Shown here in pieces: positions 54,801-62,225 of a DNA stretch of 64,000 nt. Each line of letters opens with the position of its first letter. Positions within the stretch are counted from its first letter, which is position 1. Both the position numbers and the translations under genes were made by a program. The notes under the pieces were generated by a model. The model was not told the origin of the DNA. It ran no database searches and saw only the letters and a program-made list of their open reading frames with translations. Source of the DNA: Eumeta japonica (lineage: Eukaryota > Arthropoda > Insecta > Lepidoptera > Psychidae); contig BGZK01000101.1 of the NCBI GenBank assembly GCA_005406025.1, positions 434,001-498,000 on the forward strand, in the 5' to 3' direction.

Positions 54801-57800
54801 TTTTGACTATGCTCTTTTTCACATGTTCTTGTCGTAGGTAATCATTTTTCATCACCAATGATCAATCTTTTCAAAAACGGTTCGGTTTCACTATATTTTA
54901 ATATAGTGAATCTCAAAAGAGTACAGCCTTCATTAGATTTCTTTCAGTGAGCTCGTGTGAGACCCAAGTATCGAGTTTTATATATATATCCAACTTTTAG
55001 AAATGGGTCAAAACTTTTTTGTGATCAATCGCCAGCTTTTTATTTATGTTAGAAACCATTTTTCCAAAATGGTATCAACTTTAACCATAACAAGCCGACC
55101 AGCGCGGGTTTCATCTTTGTCATCAAAATTACGGGACTGAAAACGCTTGAACCACTTTTGTGCTACTCTCACTGATGTTGCATTAGGTCCTTGAATGTCA
55201 CAACTGTTTTGGCGAGTTGTGTCGCATTTTTTCATCTTTCTAATAAAAATTAAAATATATCGAATTCTCACGTTAGATTCATTCATTTTGGTGAACAGAA
55301 AAACAAATGGCGGGACATCGTTTTTACTTATTATTTTTCTTCTTTTATAATATAATCTATTTCATGGTATCAAAACCAGCCAGATACAAACAGCTCAATC
55401 AACGAGATTTCACTGCAACTTTTTACTTATTAATTACTTAAAAACTTTTTCCTCGATTTAATAATTATAGTTGAAGATATTCAGAATGATTTCTACTGCC
55501 TAAAATAAATCTTTCGAAGCGCCGTAAAATAAATCGATAGACTTGTTTATAGTTTCCATTACACTTATAGACAGCCACGACCACCTTTCTGGTAGCATGT
55601 AGCGTATGTGATTTTATGGCCTAAGGTATTATTAGATGTTCTGAAAAACACTGTCTAAGTAGGTACATCATTTTTTTCTGAGCAAATTTCCTTCTAAAGA
55701 ATTTTCTTTTAAAAATATCTTATATACGCAATGTGGCGTTGCGTCGTTTTGTCCACAAAAACAATAATCGCTTGGATGATAAACGGCTGTTACAATCGTT
55801 TGCATATAATATTAGCCCAGTATAAATTCTTTTGTAGGGCACACGGTAGTTGTAAATTATGATATATAAAACAGTTCTACGTGATGATTATGCTAATGAA
55901 ATCAAATATCACCGACTGATCCATTATTTTAATTGCCGATCTCATCTCATAGCAAGGTCCTACGCTTGTATCTGGCGGCTAGCCAGCACTTGTTTATGAC
56001 TTCACAGCACTGTTACAAGGCAACCAGATTGTAAACTTGGTGTACATCTACTTTTCCCACTCAATGGAACCCAATAATATGACAAGTTACGGTTCCATAT
56101 CTGTGTTTCACAGATGTAATTTTTGCCTTAGTCTAAAACATTTTTTATAAGAGCTCGACCCTTTAGGAAAGTGTACTTGAAGCGATTGCAGTAAAAGAAA
56201 ATAGGTTTCCTGTTATTATCTATGTCAAAATAGCGTCGTCCGTCACTCCATCGTTCGGTCTGATTCGGAAACTCTTACCGAGCTGTCGAAGCTATACGCG
56301 GCGTCTTTCTTCCGCGATGATATTTTATAAGCTAAAAGCCGGGCGAAGCCTTTTAAAGGCTGTTAAATATGAAAGCGGGCGGTGGGGCGGAACGCTCGAT
56401 TCATTCCATCTAATGGCGTGTGAAGACAAGCCTAATTCTATTATTGTCGAGGAGGCGACGCATCGCCACAAAGGGGCCCGCGGGCCGGCCCTCGAACCCC
56501 CCTAATTGTCGGCGCCTCATTGATAAATTAGTTCAGACGCTTACTGTTCCAATTACGCCGCGCTCCATATTTTGATAAACGACGTCCCAATTCGAATCAC
56601 GGAAACGTTAGGGTCACTTATGAATAGGAGCGCGCGGCAAAAGGGCCCGCAGTGATTTACAAGCGGACGGTGCGCGCGCGCGGTAACGGCCGGCCTCTGC
56701 GCTCGCGAGCGCACGATCGACACGCAACATAATCGAAATGGTCCAGAAGTGAATTTTTGATGCTGATTCGTAGTCAGTTTATAAATGTTGTCTCCAATTA
56801 TCGAGGTGTCAAATGAAACAAAAAAGTGTGTGTGTGTATTAGTGTACACACGTAAGAAGTGAAACTTCTTTATGACATCATTTTTGGAAAAATGATTTAC
56901 TATTTACAACTTCACAGAAATTGGTTGAATAAAGCTAAATTAGATAAATTTTATGCAAAAGGCTTTTAGTATCATAGACATGGATACAAAAATAACACAA
57001 TTATTTCACCTTTCTGCTACTAAGATTATAGCATTTCAATAATTATAATAGAATTATTACTATTATTGTTATCGTTATTATATATTTTTGTAATTAATGG
57101 CTTAACTCACTGATATTTACAATCAAAAACTAAGGTTAACCTGAAATAACCTTAAAAAAAATAAATACCGTAATCACACCCACGTGTTGAATGTATTAGA
57201 AAAAAGGTTTAATTACTTGCTTCTGTTAGAAATCCACTGGAATTAGAATAAATATCTTTTATTCTTTTTGTCAATAAGTTTGTAAAATTTTTTTCACTAA
57301 TCACTTAATTGAAATATTATTTTCACGTCACTACTGAGTTTCAGAAATAGAAATGTTCAGAGTTTCATGTAGGAGACTTGGTAATGGTATATGTACCTAG
57401 AAGGGTGATAGGTAAAACTTTTCAATTAATGCGATGTTATAAAGGGCCCTATAGAATTGTAGGAAAATTATCGAACGCTACATATAAAATCGAGTCACTC
57501 AATGAAATAATGTGAGATATAGTTCATGTATGTCGGTTGAAAAGGTTTCAACTTAGATAATAGGAAAATGTAATTTATACAAACTGTAAGTAGATCTAGG
57601 GTGTTAACAGAAAGTATACGTGACAGGTGGCCTTAGTAACAATTGTTTTTATGACACGATGACATTAATAACATTGAATAAATATGGCGCGTAAAGGAAA
57701 AATGTTACCCAGAAAGAAAGATGGCGCGTAACAGATAAAGATGGCGCGTAACAGAAAAACATTACATTGCTATAAAATTTTTCCCATACGCCGATAAAGA

Positions 57801-60800
57801 AGTTTCACTTCAAAAATTTAATTCAAAACACTTAGGTTGACAGGAGACGTTTTATTAATATACGGAGCCTCGGCCTGCACCTTGTACAATTCTAATTTAA
57901 AAACGTTGTTATTAAACGAAAGGGTTTTGACTATCGTTTTGAGATATTTTACTTTAATTTTTTTAACTTCCCGCTAAGAAAATTGAAAATTTTCTAAAAT
58001 TTTCGGAAAGTTATTGGTTTCACCCCATTTTGCAAAAATCGAGTTCGCATCAGATCTCGACGTTTTGAGAGTCTAGGAAGCTTCCATGATCATCCCTGAG
58101 ATGATGTCCGTATACCTGTGTGGATGAGTGTGAGTGTGTGTGTGTGTATGAGTGGATGTATGTAAACTTCTTATAACTTTTAAACAACTTGACCTAATCA
58201 AGCCCACTAAACGGCGTTTCAAAGATTTTCACTAAACTTAGATTTCCTGAAAGTTTGGGGCGATTTTAACCGGTAGATTTTGAGAAATTTTCAATAAAAC
58301 TAAAAAAAAAAAGGTTTTTAAAGTGTTTTTTTCAAAATAACTTTAAAATGACTTGACCAATCAATTACAAAATCAGCTTTTAACCTATTAAAAACACGTT
58401 GATTGCTACAAACCGGGTCAAAATCGGTTGATTCCTTTGCGAGAAATCGTTGTCGAAAGAAATCGAAACAAACCGTTATTTTACTCAAAAAATCGCGTCA
58501 ATTCCCGTACATTTTCGAATGTTTTGAACTCGAAAATAGCGGGAGGTTTCAGGGTTGGCCTACAGGGTTAACCTATTTTTTTTATACAAAAGCATTAAAC
58601 ACGCATATTTAGGCAATACTTAACCTAAAAAATAAAGGTGACCTCATTGATATGTTATCAATTGACCTCTTCCGCTTGTTATTATTTGTTAATCGTGGCT
58701 ATTTCCGTTATTCATATATTTTGTCTCGAAAAAATATATAGACTACTATTTTATTTAATTTGCGGCTAACAGCTAGTTAACTGATACTTTGCGCTAAGTT
58801 TTGGAAAAAACTAGCACTTCTCGACCATTTTACATATGACATTGCATCATAAAAACAAATGCATAAAAAATCGATCTTAATGTTTCGACAACGGCACCGT
58901 CTGTGTCGATATAGAGTGAATTATTTTACCTTTTTATGTCGAGTAGTCTCTCTTTAGGTTTCCACAGCAAAATAGCGAAAATGGACCCTTATAGTGTTGT
59001 TATGTCCGTCCGTCCGTCCGACCGTATATCACAGGCCTTTTACTCAAAAATTACAATTTATAATTCAATTAAAGTTGGAGCATGGCTGTCTTTTACAAAC
59101 TTACTTTTATGTAGCTTATATGCTACTACTTGGTTTGGAGTTAAATAACAAAAATAATTATTTCGAGGTAGAGGCACTTCATGCATGTAAAAGCAGCTGA
59201 AATTTCAGCAAACATCATCGTGTGGCACATATTTCGACAGTTCTTTTTACGATACGTTGTTCTTTTTAAATATTTAATTGATTTAGTGAATGTTTTCGGA
59301 AATAATCGTTCCGAGATTAGCATAAATTATGCCTTCACCCGTTTATTTTTTAAACCGTATGTCAAAAAAATTTGAATAAATTTGCAAATGTAACAATAAA
59401 TAATTTCAAAGAAAATTATTTTAAACATAATCGGATGTACCATTTTCGAGTTATTAAAAACTACGAAAAAACTACGCTTCTCAACAAAAGAACGTAATTT
59501 CCATGAAAACACGCTTATTTGCTGGTGCACTTTATTTACGCTAGTTTAAGAGTAAAAGTCGACGTACCTACTTGTTTTTCTAGTTATAAGCGATTAAAGT
59601 TCTTTTATCTATTTTGTACGGGAAACATGAAAAAAGTGTAACAAAGTAGTTTTTTTTTATCTGTAGTGCATTTCTTTGCCGTAACAGCTACAGAACCCTA
59701 TACAGAGCATGGTCCGACACGCCCTTGGCCGGTTTTTCCAATCATAATAATAATTCTGGTCGTGCTTCTATTCTAGTATTTATAATAATATAAATCTCGC
59801 TTTTCTCCCAAAAGGGGAGGTAGAAATTAAAGGTTTCCACATGGTACGACCTTTGCATATCTCACTTGCTTCAATGACATCCATCGATCTTTTGATACAA
59901 GGTCGTCTATTTCAGATGTTTAAAATTTGCCCATTTTTAATATGCCACTAAAATGGTCTGCATAGGATTTTTTAGGGCAACTCTTGCCGACCTTTCCATT
60001 ACACACATTCGCTCTATAGATTTATTTTGTCAGTCTACATTCATTCATCTTTTCCAGATGGCCAAATCACCGCAATTTTTTTTTCTACTCTAGTCCCTAC
60101 ATCTTCCTTCAAACCACACCGCTCTCTGATATCACTGTTCCTACATCTATCATTCAGAGACACTCCACACGTACTACATAGAGATCGCATCTCCACCGCA
60201 TTGATTTTAATTTCATTTTATTTCTGCTATACTTGGCTTTCACTATCATACATTAACGTAGAAATCAGCAGCTATTATGGACAGCCAACCGCGCTTCTCG
60301 CGAGACACTTTTACTTTTACCAAAGCAAGACCTCATTCACTTTATTTCCCGTATTTACTCTCCTTTTGATATCTCTATCAGGTTAATTCTCCCTTAAGGC
60401 CAAGTGCAATGCCAAACGCAACGCGTCACGCTCCACACTGTTTTGTGAGAAGGAGAATCGACTTAAAGCGGCAGAGTAAGGAAGATGGATTGTCATTTAG
60501 TTACGCAGAACTTTTTGTCGTAAGCGACATTTTAGTTTTTTATTTATAATGAGAAAACTATTTATTATAAACAAAAATGCTTAAGGCCAACCCTGTATAA
60601 TTATATTTTACTAATAATGTTTAAATTTTGTTTTTTTATCGTTTGTCCTGTTAGAAATTTATTGGTATTAGTGTTTTAAGTGAACGTACTTTAGTATTTT
60701 TTATCATAAAGGACGTGCTGTTTATTTAAGCTTTCCCTACGGTAGAACTCAGAACATATTTTGTATACTTAGAATTTTTTTTTTGAGTTTGCTAGGTATA

Positions 60801-61145
60801 ACAGTTTTCTAGAAATATTCGTTTAAAGGTACCCATAATCAAAGCATGCTTGGCCTTAACTGTCTTTTCCAATATCAATCTCGTCAGTTCCAACCTCAAT
60901 GACTTTTCCAATTATAATACCGTTCCCGATCTTTAATCATTATATCGATTATACGCCGGTAAATCAATGTAATCGAAAAACCTTCATTTCGTTTATGTTA
61001 GTTATTGTCAATGTAGAAAGTCACCTGCAATAGTATAGCCTAAAACGAGCAGTACAACGCCCACGTTCGTGAACAAGAACGCCAGCAGCCAGCGAAGGGC
61101 AGCGCGCAACCGCGAGCGCAACGGCCTGCGCCGGCGCCGCGACAT
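25013..61145 (-). CDS. Two-pore-domain (K2P, TWiK-like) potassium channel, ten coding exons
   Basis: The gene encodes a K+ leak channel of the plasma membrane; K2P subunits dimerise and set the resting potential. Exons: complement(25013-25081, 27948-28077, 28363-28452, 29754-30047, 31120-31250, 35941-36044, 38814-38915, 42577-42725, 43915-44062, 61025-61145), 1338 nt, 445 residues plus TGA. All nine introns are GT-AG and all phases match. Order of parts: TM1 about 18-38; cap with N-x-T sites at N65 and N83; pore helix and filter 1 TTIGYG 137-142; TM2 about 154-172; cytosolic loop about 175-336; TM3 about 337-359; filter 2 SSIGFG 379-384; TM4 about 399-419; short tail. Both filters are intact, so the channel should conduct K+. 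FVFQAIEG after TM1 and ISLSSIGFGDFVPG are typical of invertebrate TWK/KCNK proteins. The exact orthologue is unknown. The start is the first ATG before TM1; the frame stays open upstream, so a longer N-terminus is possible. Confidence 0.93.
26500..27400 (+). pseudogene. Second-type mariner transposase relic in K2P intron 9
   Basis: The plus strand shows transposase blocks in order: RISWCREMMQRSAGGD near 26881, the first catalytic Asp region VADDKSWIYCCHPE near 26954, LLHQDNTSA with the second Asp near 27102, and HPPYSPDLAPC near 27181. The residue after APC, normally the third catalytic Asp, is Asn. There are in-frame stops, for example at 26762, and frameshifts. The sequence is distinct from the other mariner family here and resembles mori-subfamily elements. 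It lies antisense to the host gene. Confidence 0.85.
27812..27864. repeat. (TA)26 microsatellite in intron 9
   Basis: An uninterrupted TA dinucleotide run of 53 bp begins 83 bp past the exon 9 donor in the transcript direction. Confidence 0.95.
27948..28077 (-). CDS. K2P channel exon 9: filter 2 and TM4
   Basis: Residues 381-423 completing S380. The acceptor is AATTTCTCAG and the donor ATGCAG|GTGACC. The exon carries the second selectivity filter IGFGDFVPG and TM4, which ends GMALVAMCFNLMQ. Phe in place of Tyr in the second filter is normal for K2P channels. A (TA)n microsatellite lies 83 bp into the next intron. Confidence 0.96.
28363..28452 (-). CDS. K2P channel exon 8: rest of TM3 and pore helix 2
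   Basis: Residues 351-379 with split codons G350 and S380. The acceptor is AAATTTCAG and the donor TTAGCAG|GTGCGG. The exon encodes the end of TM3 (YVIFGSMIFGMWEKWD) and the second pore helix (DGAYFCFISLSS), the standard K2P arrangement. Confidence 0.95.
29030..29320. repeat. Degenerate hexamer-like tract in intron 7
   Basis: Cryptically repetitive sequence consists of variants of ggtttcgatctcgat, caattctaac and ccctaatcccaatc with a period of about six. Similar tracts occur at 34225-34310, 45170-45410 and 60860-60940. Confidence 0.4.
29754..30047 (-). CDS. K2P channel exon 7: long loop and start of TM3
   Basis: Residues 253-349 with split codons R252 and G350. The acceptor is ATTACCACAG and the donor GTGGG|GTAAGC. 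This is the largest exon. It encodes an Arg/Tyr/Asp-rich cytosolic stretch with the motif RTLSEP (258-263), a Ser/Thr-rich patch, then the start of TM3 (ITVPISVCVSILVG). With exons 5 and 6 it makes the TM2-TM3 loop about 160 residues long, far longer than in TWIK, TREK or TASK channels. Confidence 0.92.
31120..31250 (-). CDS. K2P channel exon 6: acidic part of loop
   Basis: Residues 209-251 plus two bases of R252. The acceptor is GATTTACAG and the donor TCGAG|GTACAC. The exon encodes an acidic, helix-prone piece (ITEELGELSELESIEALGRE) followed by a Ser/His/Asn-rich piece. There is no recognisable domain. It is assigned to the gene because its phase (0 in, 2 out) is exactly what exons 5 and 7 require, and because it is the only GC-rich, splice-bounded open stretch between them. 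Confidence 0.82.
31251..35940. other. K2P intron 5, mostly AT-rich
   Basis: 4.7 kb with GT-AG ends. It holds a retroelement tail-like piece at 34165-34200 (agctttcgcccgtgactcag), a hexamer-like tract after it, and a SINE at 35300-35590. Otherwise nothing was recognised. Confidence 0.6.
35300..35590 (+). repeat. Diverged SINE in K2P intron 5
   Basis: The 3' part (cgcactgggccagcgcggag, then gtgggaggagacacgcttgc) parallels the SINE at 46.38 kb (gcactgaaccagcgcgggac, then atgtgggaggatacgac). The 5' head with agttggtagcg resembles a worn pol III A box. It has no coding role. Confidence 0.5.
35941..36044 (-). CDS. K2P channel exon 5: start of TM2-TM3 loop
   Basis: Residues 175-208, beginning ELFASWFKWLYALVC directly after TM2 and ending KLRAQ at a codon boundary. 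The acceptor is TTGTGTGCAG. The donor is CAG|GTCTGT, weaker than the other donors of this gene. The segment is rich in Cys, Arg and Lys (CLCRGCPGFHRRR), consistent with the cytosolic face of the membrane. Reading straight through the donor also stays open for about 45 codons, so intron retention would not terminate at once. Confidence 0.88.
38370..38605. repeat. Dispersed repeat fragment in K2P intron 3 or 4 border region
   Basis: The stretch gagccatcagggaataggtg, atcacagtcgcccatagaca resembles a repeat common in lepidopteran introns. It lies in intron 4 (36045-38813). The 95-codon minus-strand frame across it has no recognisable protein. Confidence 0.35.
38814..38915 (-). CDS. K2P channel exon 4: filter 1 and TM2
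   Basis: Residues 141-173 with split codons G140 and G174. The acceptor is GGTGGCGCAG and the donor GTAG|GTGAGG. The exon completes the first selectivity filter (GYGHLSP) and encodes TM2, with the signature LYALLGMPLFLLYLSNVG in which the LLGMPLF stretch is diagnostic of K2P channels. The exon is much richer in GC than the surrounding intron. Confidence 0.95.
40300..41060. other. Moderately GC-rich unassigned part of K2P intron 3
   Basis: The segment contains a pyrimidine-rich tract (40300-40420) followed by about 600 bp with GC above its surroundings and broken frames on both strands. It could be an old retrocopy or repeat; no product is recognised. It includes a short (CTG)5-like run near 40955. 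Confidence 0.3.
42386..42556. mobile_element. 171-bp MITE inside K2P intron 3 beside the exon 3 donor
   Basis: The left end GTACAGTACAACACATGAAA and the right end (reverse complement GTACAGCACAACGCACGAAA), continuing as ACTTTGCCGCT, match at 27 of the first 30 bases. Related pieces lie at 15340-15590 and 47684-47800. Only 20 bp separate its right end from the exon 3 donor. No clear target duplication was seen. Confidence 0.8.
42577..42725 (-). CDS. K2P channel exon 3: cap to pore helix 1
   Basis: Residues 91-139 with split codons S90 and G140. The acceptor is AAATTTTAG and the donor ATTG|GTGAGT, a strong site. After a basic stretch (LARRRGW) and a Gly/Ser-rich linker comes the first pore helix, SAFLYCLTVITTIG, which leads into the filter. 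The GYG filter itself is completed by exon 4; an intron that splits the first Gly of the P1 filter is a common K2P gene feature. A MITE sits 20 bp inside the following intron. Confidence 0.94.
43390..43640 (+). mobile_element. Possible LTR and leader of a retrotransposon in K2P intron 2
   Basis: A GC-rich block contains a tatttatata box-like motif, then ctcgaactcccggaca followed by TTTGGTGCGAAGCGTCGG, which looks like an LTR end and primer-binding site, and then AAAG|GTAAGT. A BEL/Pao-type solo LTR with leader is plausible. A plus-strand non-coding exon is the alternative. Confidence 0.3.
43915..44062 (-). CDS. K2P channel exon 2: extracellular cap
   Basis: Residues 42-89 plus split codons at both ends (G41 and S90). 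The acceptor is TTTTCCAACAG and the donor CACAG|GTTAAT. The exon opens with AFVFQAIEGAEE, the conserved start of the K2P extracellular cap, and contains two N-glycosylation sequons, NAT (65-67) and NET (83-85). No cysteine is present in the cap, so the inter-subunit cap disulphide known from TWIK and TREK channels cannot form. Confidence 0.93.
46383..46680 (+). repeat. tRNA-derived SINE
   Basis: The head has a pol III A box (TGGCTCAGGGGTTAA) near 46391 and a B box (GGTTTGATTC) near 46434, with spacing typical of tRNA-derived promoters. The body continues with cgcactgaaccagcgcggga and ends near gggaggatacgactcaaac. A related diverged copy is at 35.3 kb. Confidence 0.7.
47442..47476. repeat. 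Short 14-bp tandem repeat
   Basis: GTACCATATCTTTC is repeated about 2.5 times. Confidence 0.8.
47684..47805. mobile_element. Partial copy of the 42.4 kb MITE family
   Basis: Left-end blocks caacgcacgaaactttgccg, cagtgaagttcgtcacgaaa and a cctgcgcgtt internal piece match the family. The right half is missing. Confidence 0.7.
48055..48140 (+). repeat. Dispersed repeat tail
   Basis: The piece aagtcggttacaaaataaac, then acatacgggtgaagctaata, aaagcgt, is of a type widespread in lepidopteran introns. It is only a short tail. Confidence 0.4.
48290..48653 (-). pseudogene. LINE reverse transcriptase C-terminal fragment
   Basis: A minus-strand frame without stops reads RRLQRDAQILYDLYHNEYD and then a LIGTLRHRFPYRAQRR block, typical of the C-terminus of non-LTR (Jockey/CR1-like) reverse transcriptase proteins. 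It ends in a poly-A-like run (T run at 48289-48308 on the plus strand), which suggests a 5'-truncated insertion. It lies in intron 1, in the same direction as the host gene. Confidence 0.7.
52060..52420. other. GC-rich island in intron 1, unassigned
   Basis: CpG-rich DNA with overlapping frames on both strands (60-80 codons) and no recognised product. It is a candidate regulatory element or alternative 5' exon region. Confidence 0.3.
53155..53415 (-). repeat. Lepidopteran tRNA-derived SINE, minus orientation
   Basis: On the minus strand the head reads GCGCCGTCGGTAGTGACCCT and then GTGGATTCGCTTCCCACA (B-box region). The body has TTTGGATGTTTATACGTATT and CACCCATAAAAAATGCC, ending in a (TTA)n tail at 53160. 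The order matches a SINE type common in moths and butterflies, here quite diverged. Confidence 0.65.
53850..55461 (-). mobile_element. Dead mariner transposon copy in intron 1
   Basis: The left end TTAGGTCTGAAAAAAATTTT and the right end (reverse complement TTAAATCGAGGAAAAAGTTT) are worn mariner terminal repeats flanked by TA. Internal sequence between 54550 and 55290 runs parallel to the 12.7 kb element. At about 1.6 kb it is longer than a full mariner, so it probably holds inserted DNA in 54080-54420. Confidence 0.82.
55044..55286 (-). pseudogene. Mariner transposase N-terminal fragment
   Basis: The fragment contains GPNATSVRVAQKWFKRFQSR and the following DDKDE region of the mariner DNA-binding domain. 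The catalytic part downstream (VVFHHDNA near 54585, REFRWEVLM near 54497) is shifted and interrupted. It is non-functional. Confidence 0.87.
56230..56730. other. GC-rich islands in intron 1, unassigned
   Basis: Two CpG-rich blocks (56360-56515 and 56620-56720, the latter with gtgcgcgcgcgcggtaacgg) are separated by ordinary DNA. No product is recognised on either strand. This may be a regulatory element of the K2P gene or an unrelated element. Confidence 0.3.
57355..57560 (+). pseudogene. Gypsy-type LTR retrotransposon pol remnant (integrase C-terminus)
   Basis: The plus strand reads VGDLVMVYVPRR and then KGPYRIVGKL, the GPY/F module at the C-terminus of Metaviridae-type integrase, followed after a stop by VHVCRLKRF. 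The rest of pol is absent. It is an old, non-coding copy lying antisense to the K2P gene. Confidence 0.7.
57600..57920 (+). mobile_element. Possible 3' LTR of the Gypsy remnant
   Basis: This sequence directly follows the integrase end. It contains atggcgcgtaacaga three times (57684-57760), a ctataaaat box near 57770 and a cttaggttgacaggagacg block downstream. The exact LTR borders are not visible. Confidence 0.35.
57960..58420 (+). repeat. Dispersed repeat, acttcccgcta family
   Basis: It begins aacttcccgctaagaaaatt and includes caaaaatcgagttcgcatca, a tctcgacgttttgag block, a GT microsatellite (58130-58150) and ttataacttttaaacaactt. It shares order with 17250-17620 and, inverted, with 10855-10995. 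Confidence 0.6.
58975..59742 (+). repeat. Dispersed repeat copy 2 (ends cttggccggtttt)
   Basis: It is parallel to 22735-23465 over about 740 bp in the same order and ends gaaccctatacagagcatgg followed by acacgcccttggccggtttt. It is non-coding. Confidence 0.7.
59800..60390 (-). pseudogene. LINE reverse transcriptase 3' fragment
   Basis: The minus strand reads worn blocks typical of the C-terminal end of a non-LTR retroelement polyprotein: a VEMRSL block, CGVSLNDRCRNSDIRERCGL, then KEDVGTRVEKK, with several stops and frameshifts downstream. The open frame on the opposite strand (60027-60386) is an antisense shadow. It is same-sense with the K2P gene in intron 1. Confidence 0.65.
61025..61145 (-). 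CDS. K2P channel exon 1: N-terminus and TM1
   Basis: Residues 1-40 plus the first base of G41. The start context is GACATG, with G at -3. The N-terminus is strongly basic (MSRRRRRPLRSRLR) and is followed by the hydrophobic TM1 segment ending LVLGYTIAG, a hallmark K2P transition. The donor is GCAG|GTGACT. The surrounding 61025-61260 block is very GC- and CpG-rich compared with its neighbours and probably also holds the 5' UTR. The reading frame remains open upstream of this ATG for at least 80 nt, but the residues there are low-complexity Arg/Gly/Ala, which argues for untranslated leader. Confidence 0.88.
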
Positions 61146-61310
61146 GTCAGCCCGCGCCGCCCGCGCGCCGCGCCCCCAGCCGCGCCGGCCGCGCCCGCTC
61201 CACCATCGCGCTCTTTCGCCAACCGCTAATGGCCCCGCTTGCGGTGACGCTGTGTTTCACTCTGGGCCCGACGTTGACGAGTCATTTAGTGAGATTTCTG
61301 AAATATAAGA
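61146..61310 (-). promoter_or_regulatory. GC-rich 5' leader or promoter region of the K2P gene
   Basis: Immediately upstream of the start codon the sequence is extremely rich in CGC, GCC and CGG triplets to about 61260, then returns to AT-rich DNA. The most economical reading is 5' UTR plus proximal promoter. No clear TATA box or initiator could be assigned. Confidence 0.4.
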
Positions 61311-61699
61311 TCGTTTATTAAAATCTGTAAAGAGATCTAATACCAATTTACAGTGTAAAGTTTTTTTTTACTAAACAACTTAAGCATATTTGTTTATTCA
61401 ATAATACTACTCTCTAACGGTGGAGAAAAACTTGATGAAGAAACCCAACCTGGAGGGTAGGTGAAAACATACCTGTTCTGTGTGAAACCTGTACGAAGCG
61501 ATGGGCTCGCAATTTTGTTACGTTTGGACTCAAACCGAAACGTAGATCAATCGATGACTTCTATTTTCTAGTTTATAAGTTTTCACAATTATAATTCTCC
61601 AATATGATGAATTGATTATCGAGATAAACCTGGACTCATATATTGAATCCGGTTCAGGAGAGAATGTAAATATTACATAATAAAATAATAAAACCGGGT

Positions 61700-62225
61700 G
61701 TTAGTAAAAAATGGGGAGGGGACGATAAGAGAAACTTAATTGAAGAGAAAACAACTATTTTTAAATTTTTTGCCTGTCTGTCTATCTGTATGTATATGTT
61801 TATCCTCTATCTCTCCCTTAACGCTCATCTTTGAAATTACTGAACGGATTTCAATGAGACTTTCTCACATGAGCTTAATTAGGAGCAAAATATAGGCTTT
61901 ATATCCATTTAATAAGATGTCAGAAAAAAGGGTATCCTCATTTTAAGGCCTAGCCTAAAAAGTTACAAGATATATAATAATTTTTGGAGTCGAAGCCCTA
62001 AAAAGACGTCACAATACGAATGAACAACAAGGTTCAAAAGAAAAAAAAAAAACAAAGACCTCTTGTCGACCATCTAAACGCGACGCGCTCAATATATTAA
62101 AAAATGTACAAAGTTTAGGTGGAGTGGACCAATATATGAGGAACAGGGTTAGGTTACTTTAAAAACTTAATGTGACAGGCTGAATTCAACGCAGGTGAAG
62201 CCACGGACGCAAAGCTAGTATTATA
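61700..62225 (+). repeat. Non-LTR-type repeat with gaagccacggacgcaaagctagta end
   Basis: Diagnostic pieces are cctgtctgtctatctgtatg, aattactgaacggatttcaa and the terminal gtgaagccacggacgcaaag followed by ctagta, a tail common to RTE-like elements and their SINEs in Lepidoptera. It lies upstream of the K2P start. Confidence 0.55.

Larger units (their letters stand above)
44063..61024. other. K2P intron 1, 17 kb, repeat-rich
   Basis: The first intron separates the TM1 exon from the cap exon. It holds the SINE, MITE, LINE, mariner, Gypsy-type and dispersed-repeat remains listed separately. Unassigned GC-rich islands occur at 49600-49680, 52060-52420 and 56230-56730. A long first intron is a usual place for enhancers, but none can be named from sequence. 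Confidence 0.75.

Noticed and set aside
60027..60386. 119-codon plus-strand open frame
   Set aside because: The opposite strand shows worn LINE reverse transcriptase blocks, so this frame is an antisense shadow.
61069..61308. 79-codon plus-strand and 60-codon minus-strand frames
   Set aside because: Both overlap K2P exon 1 in wrong frames. Arg/Ala-rich translation is explained by CpG-rich DNA.
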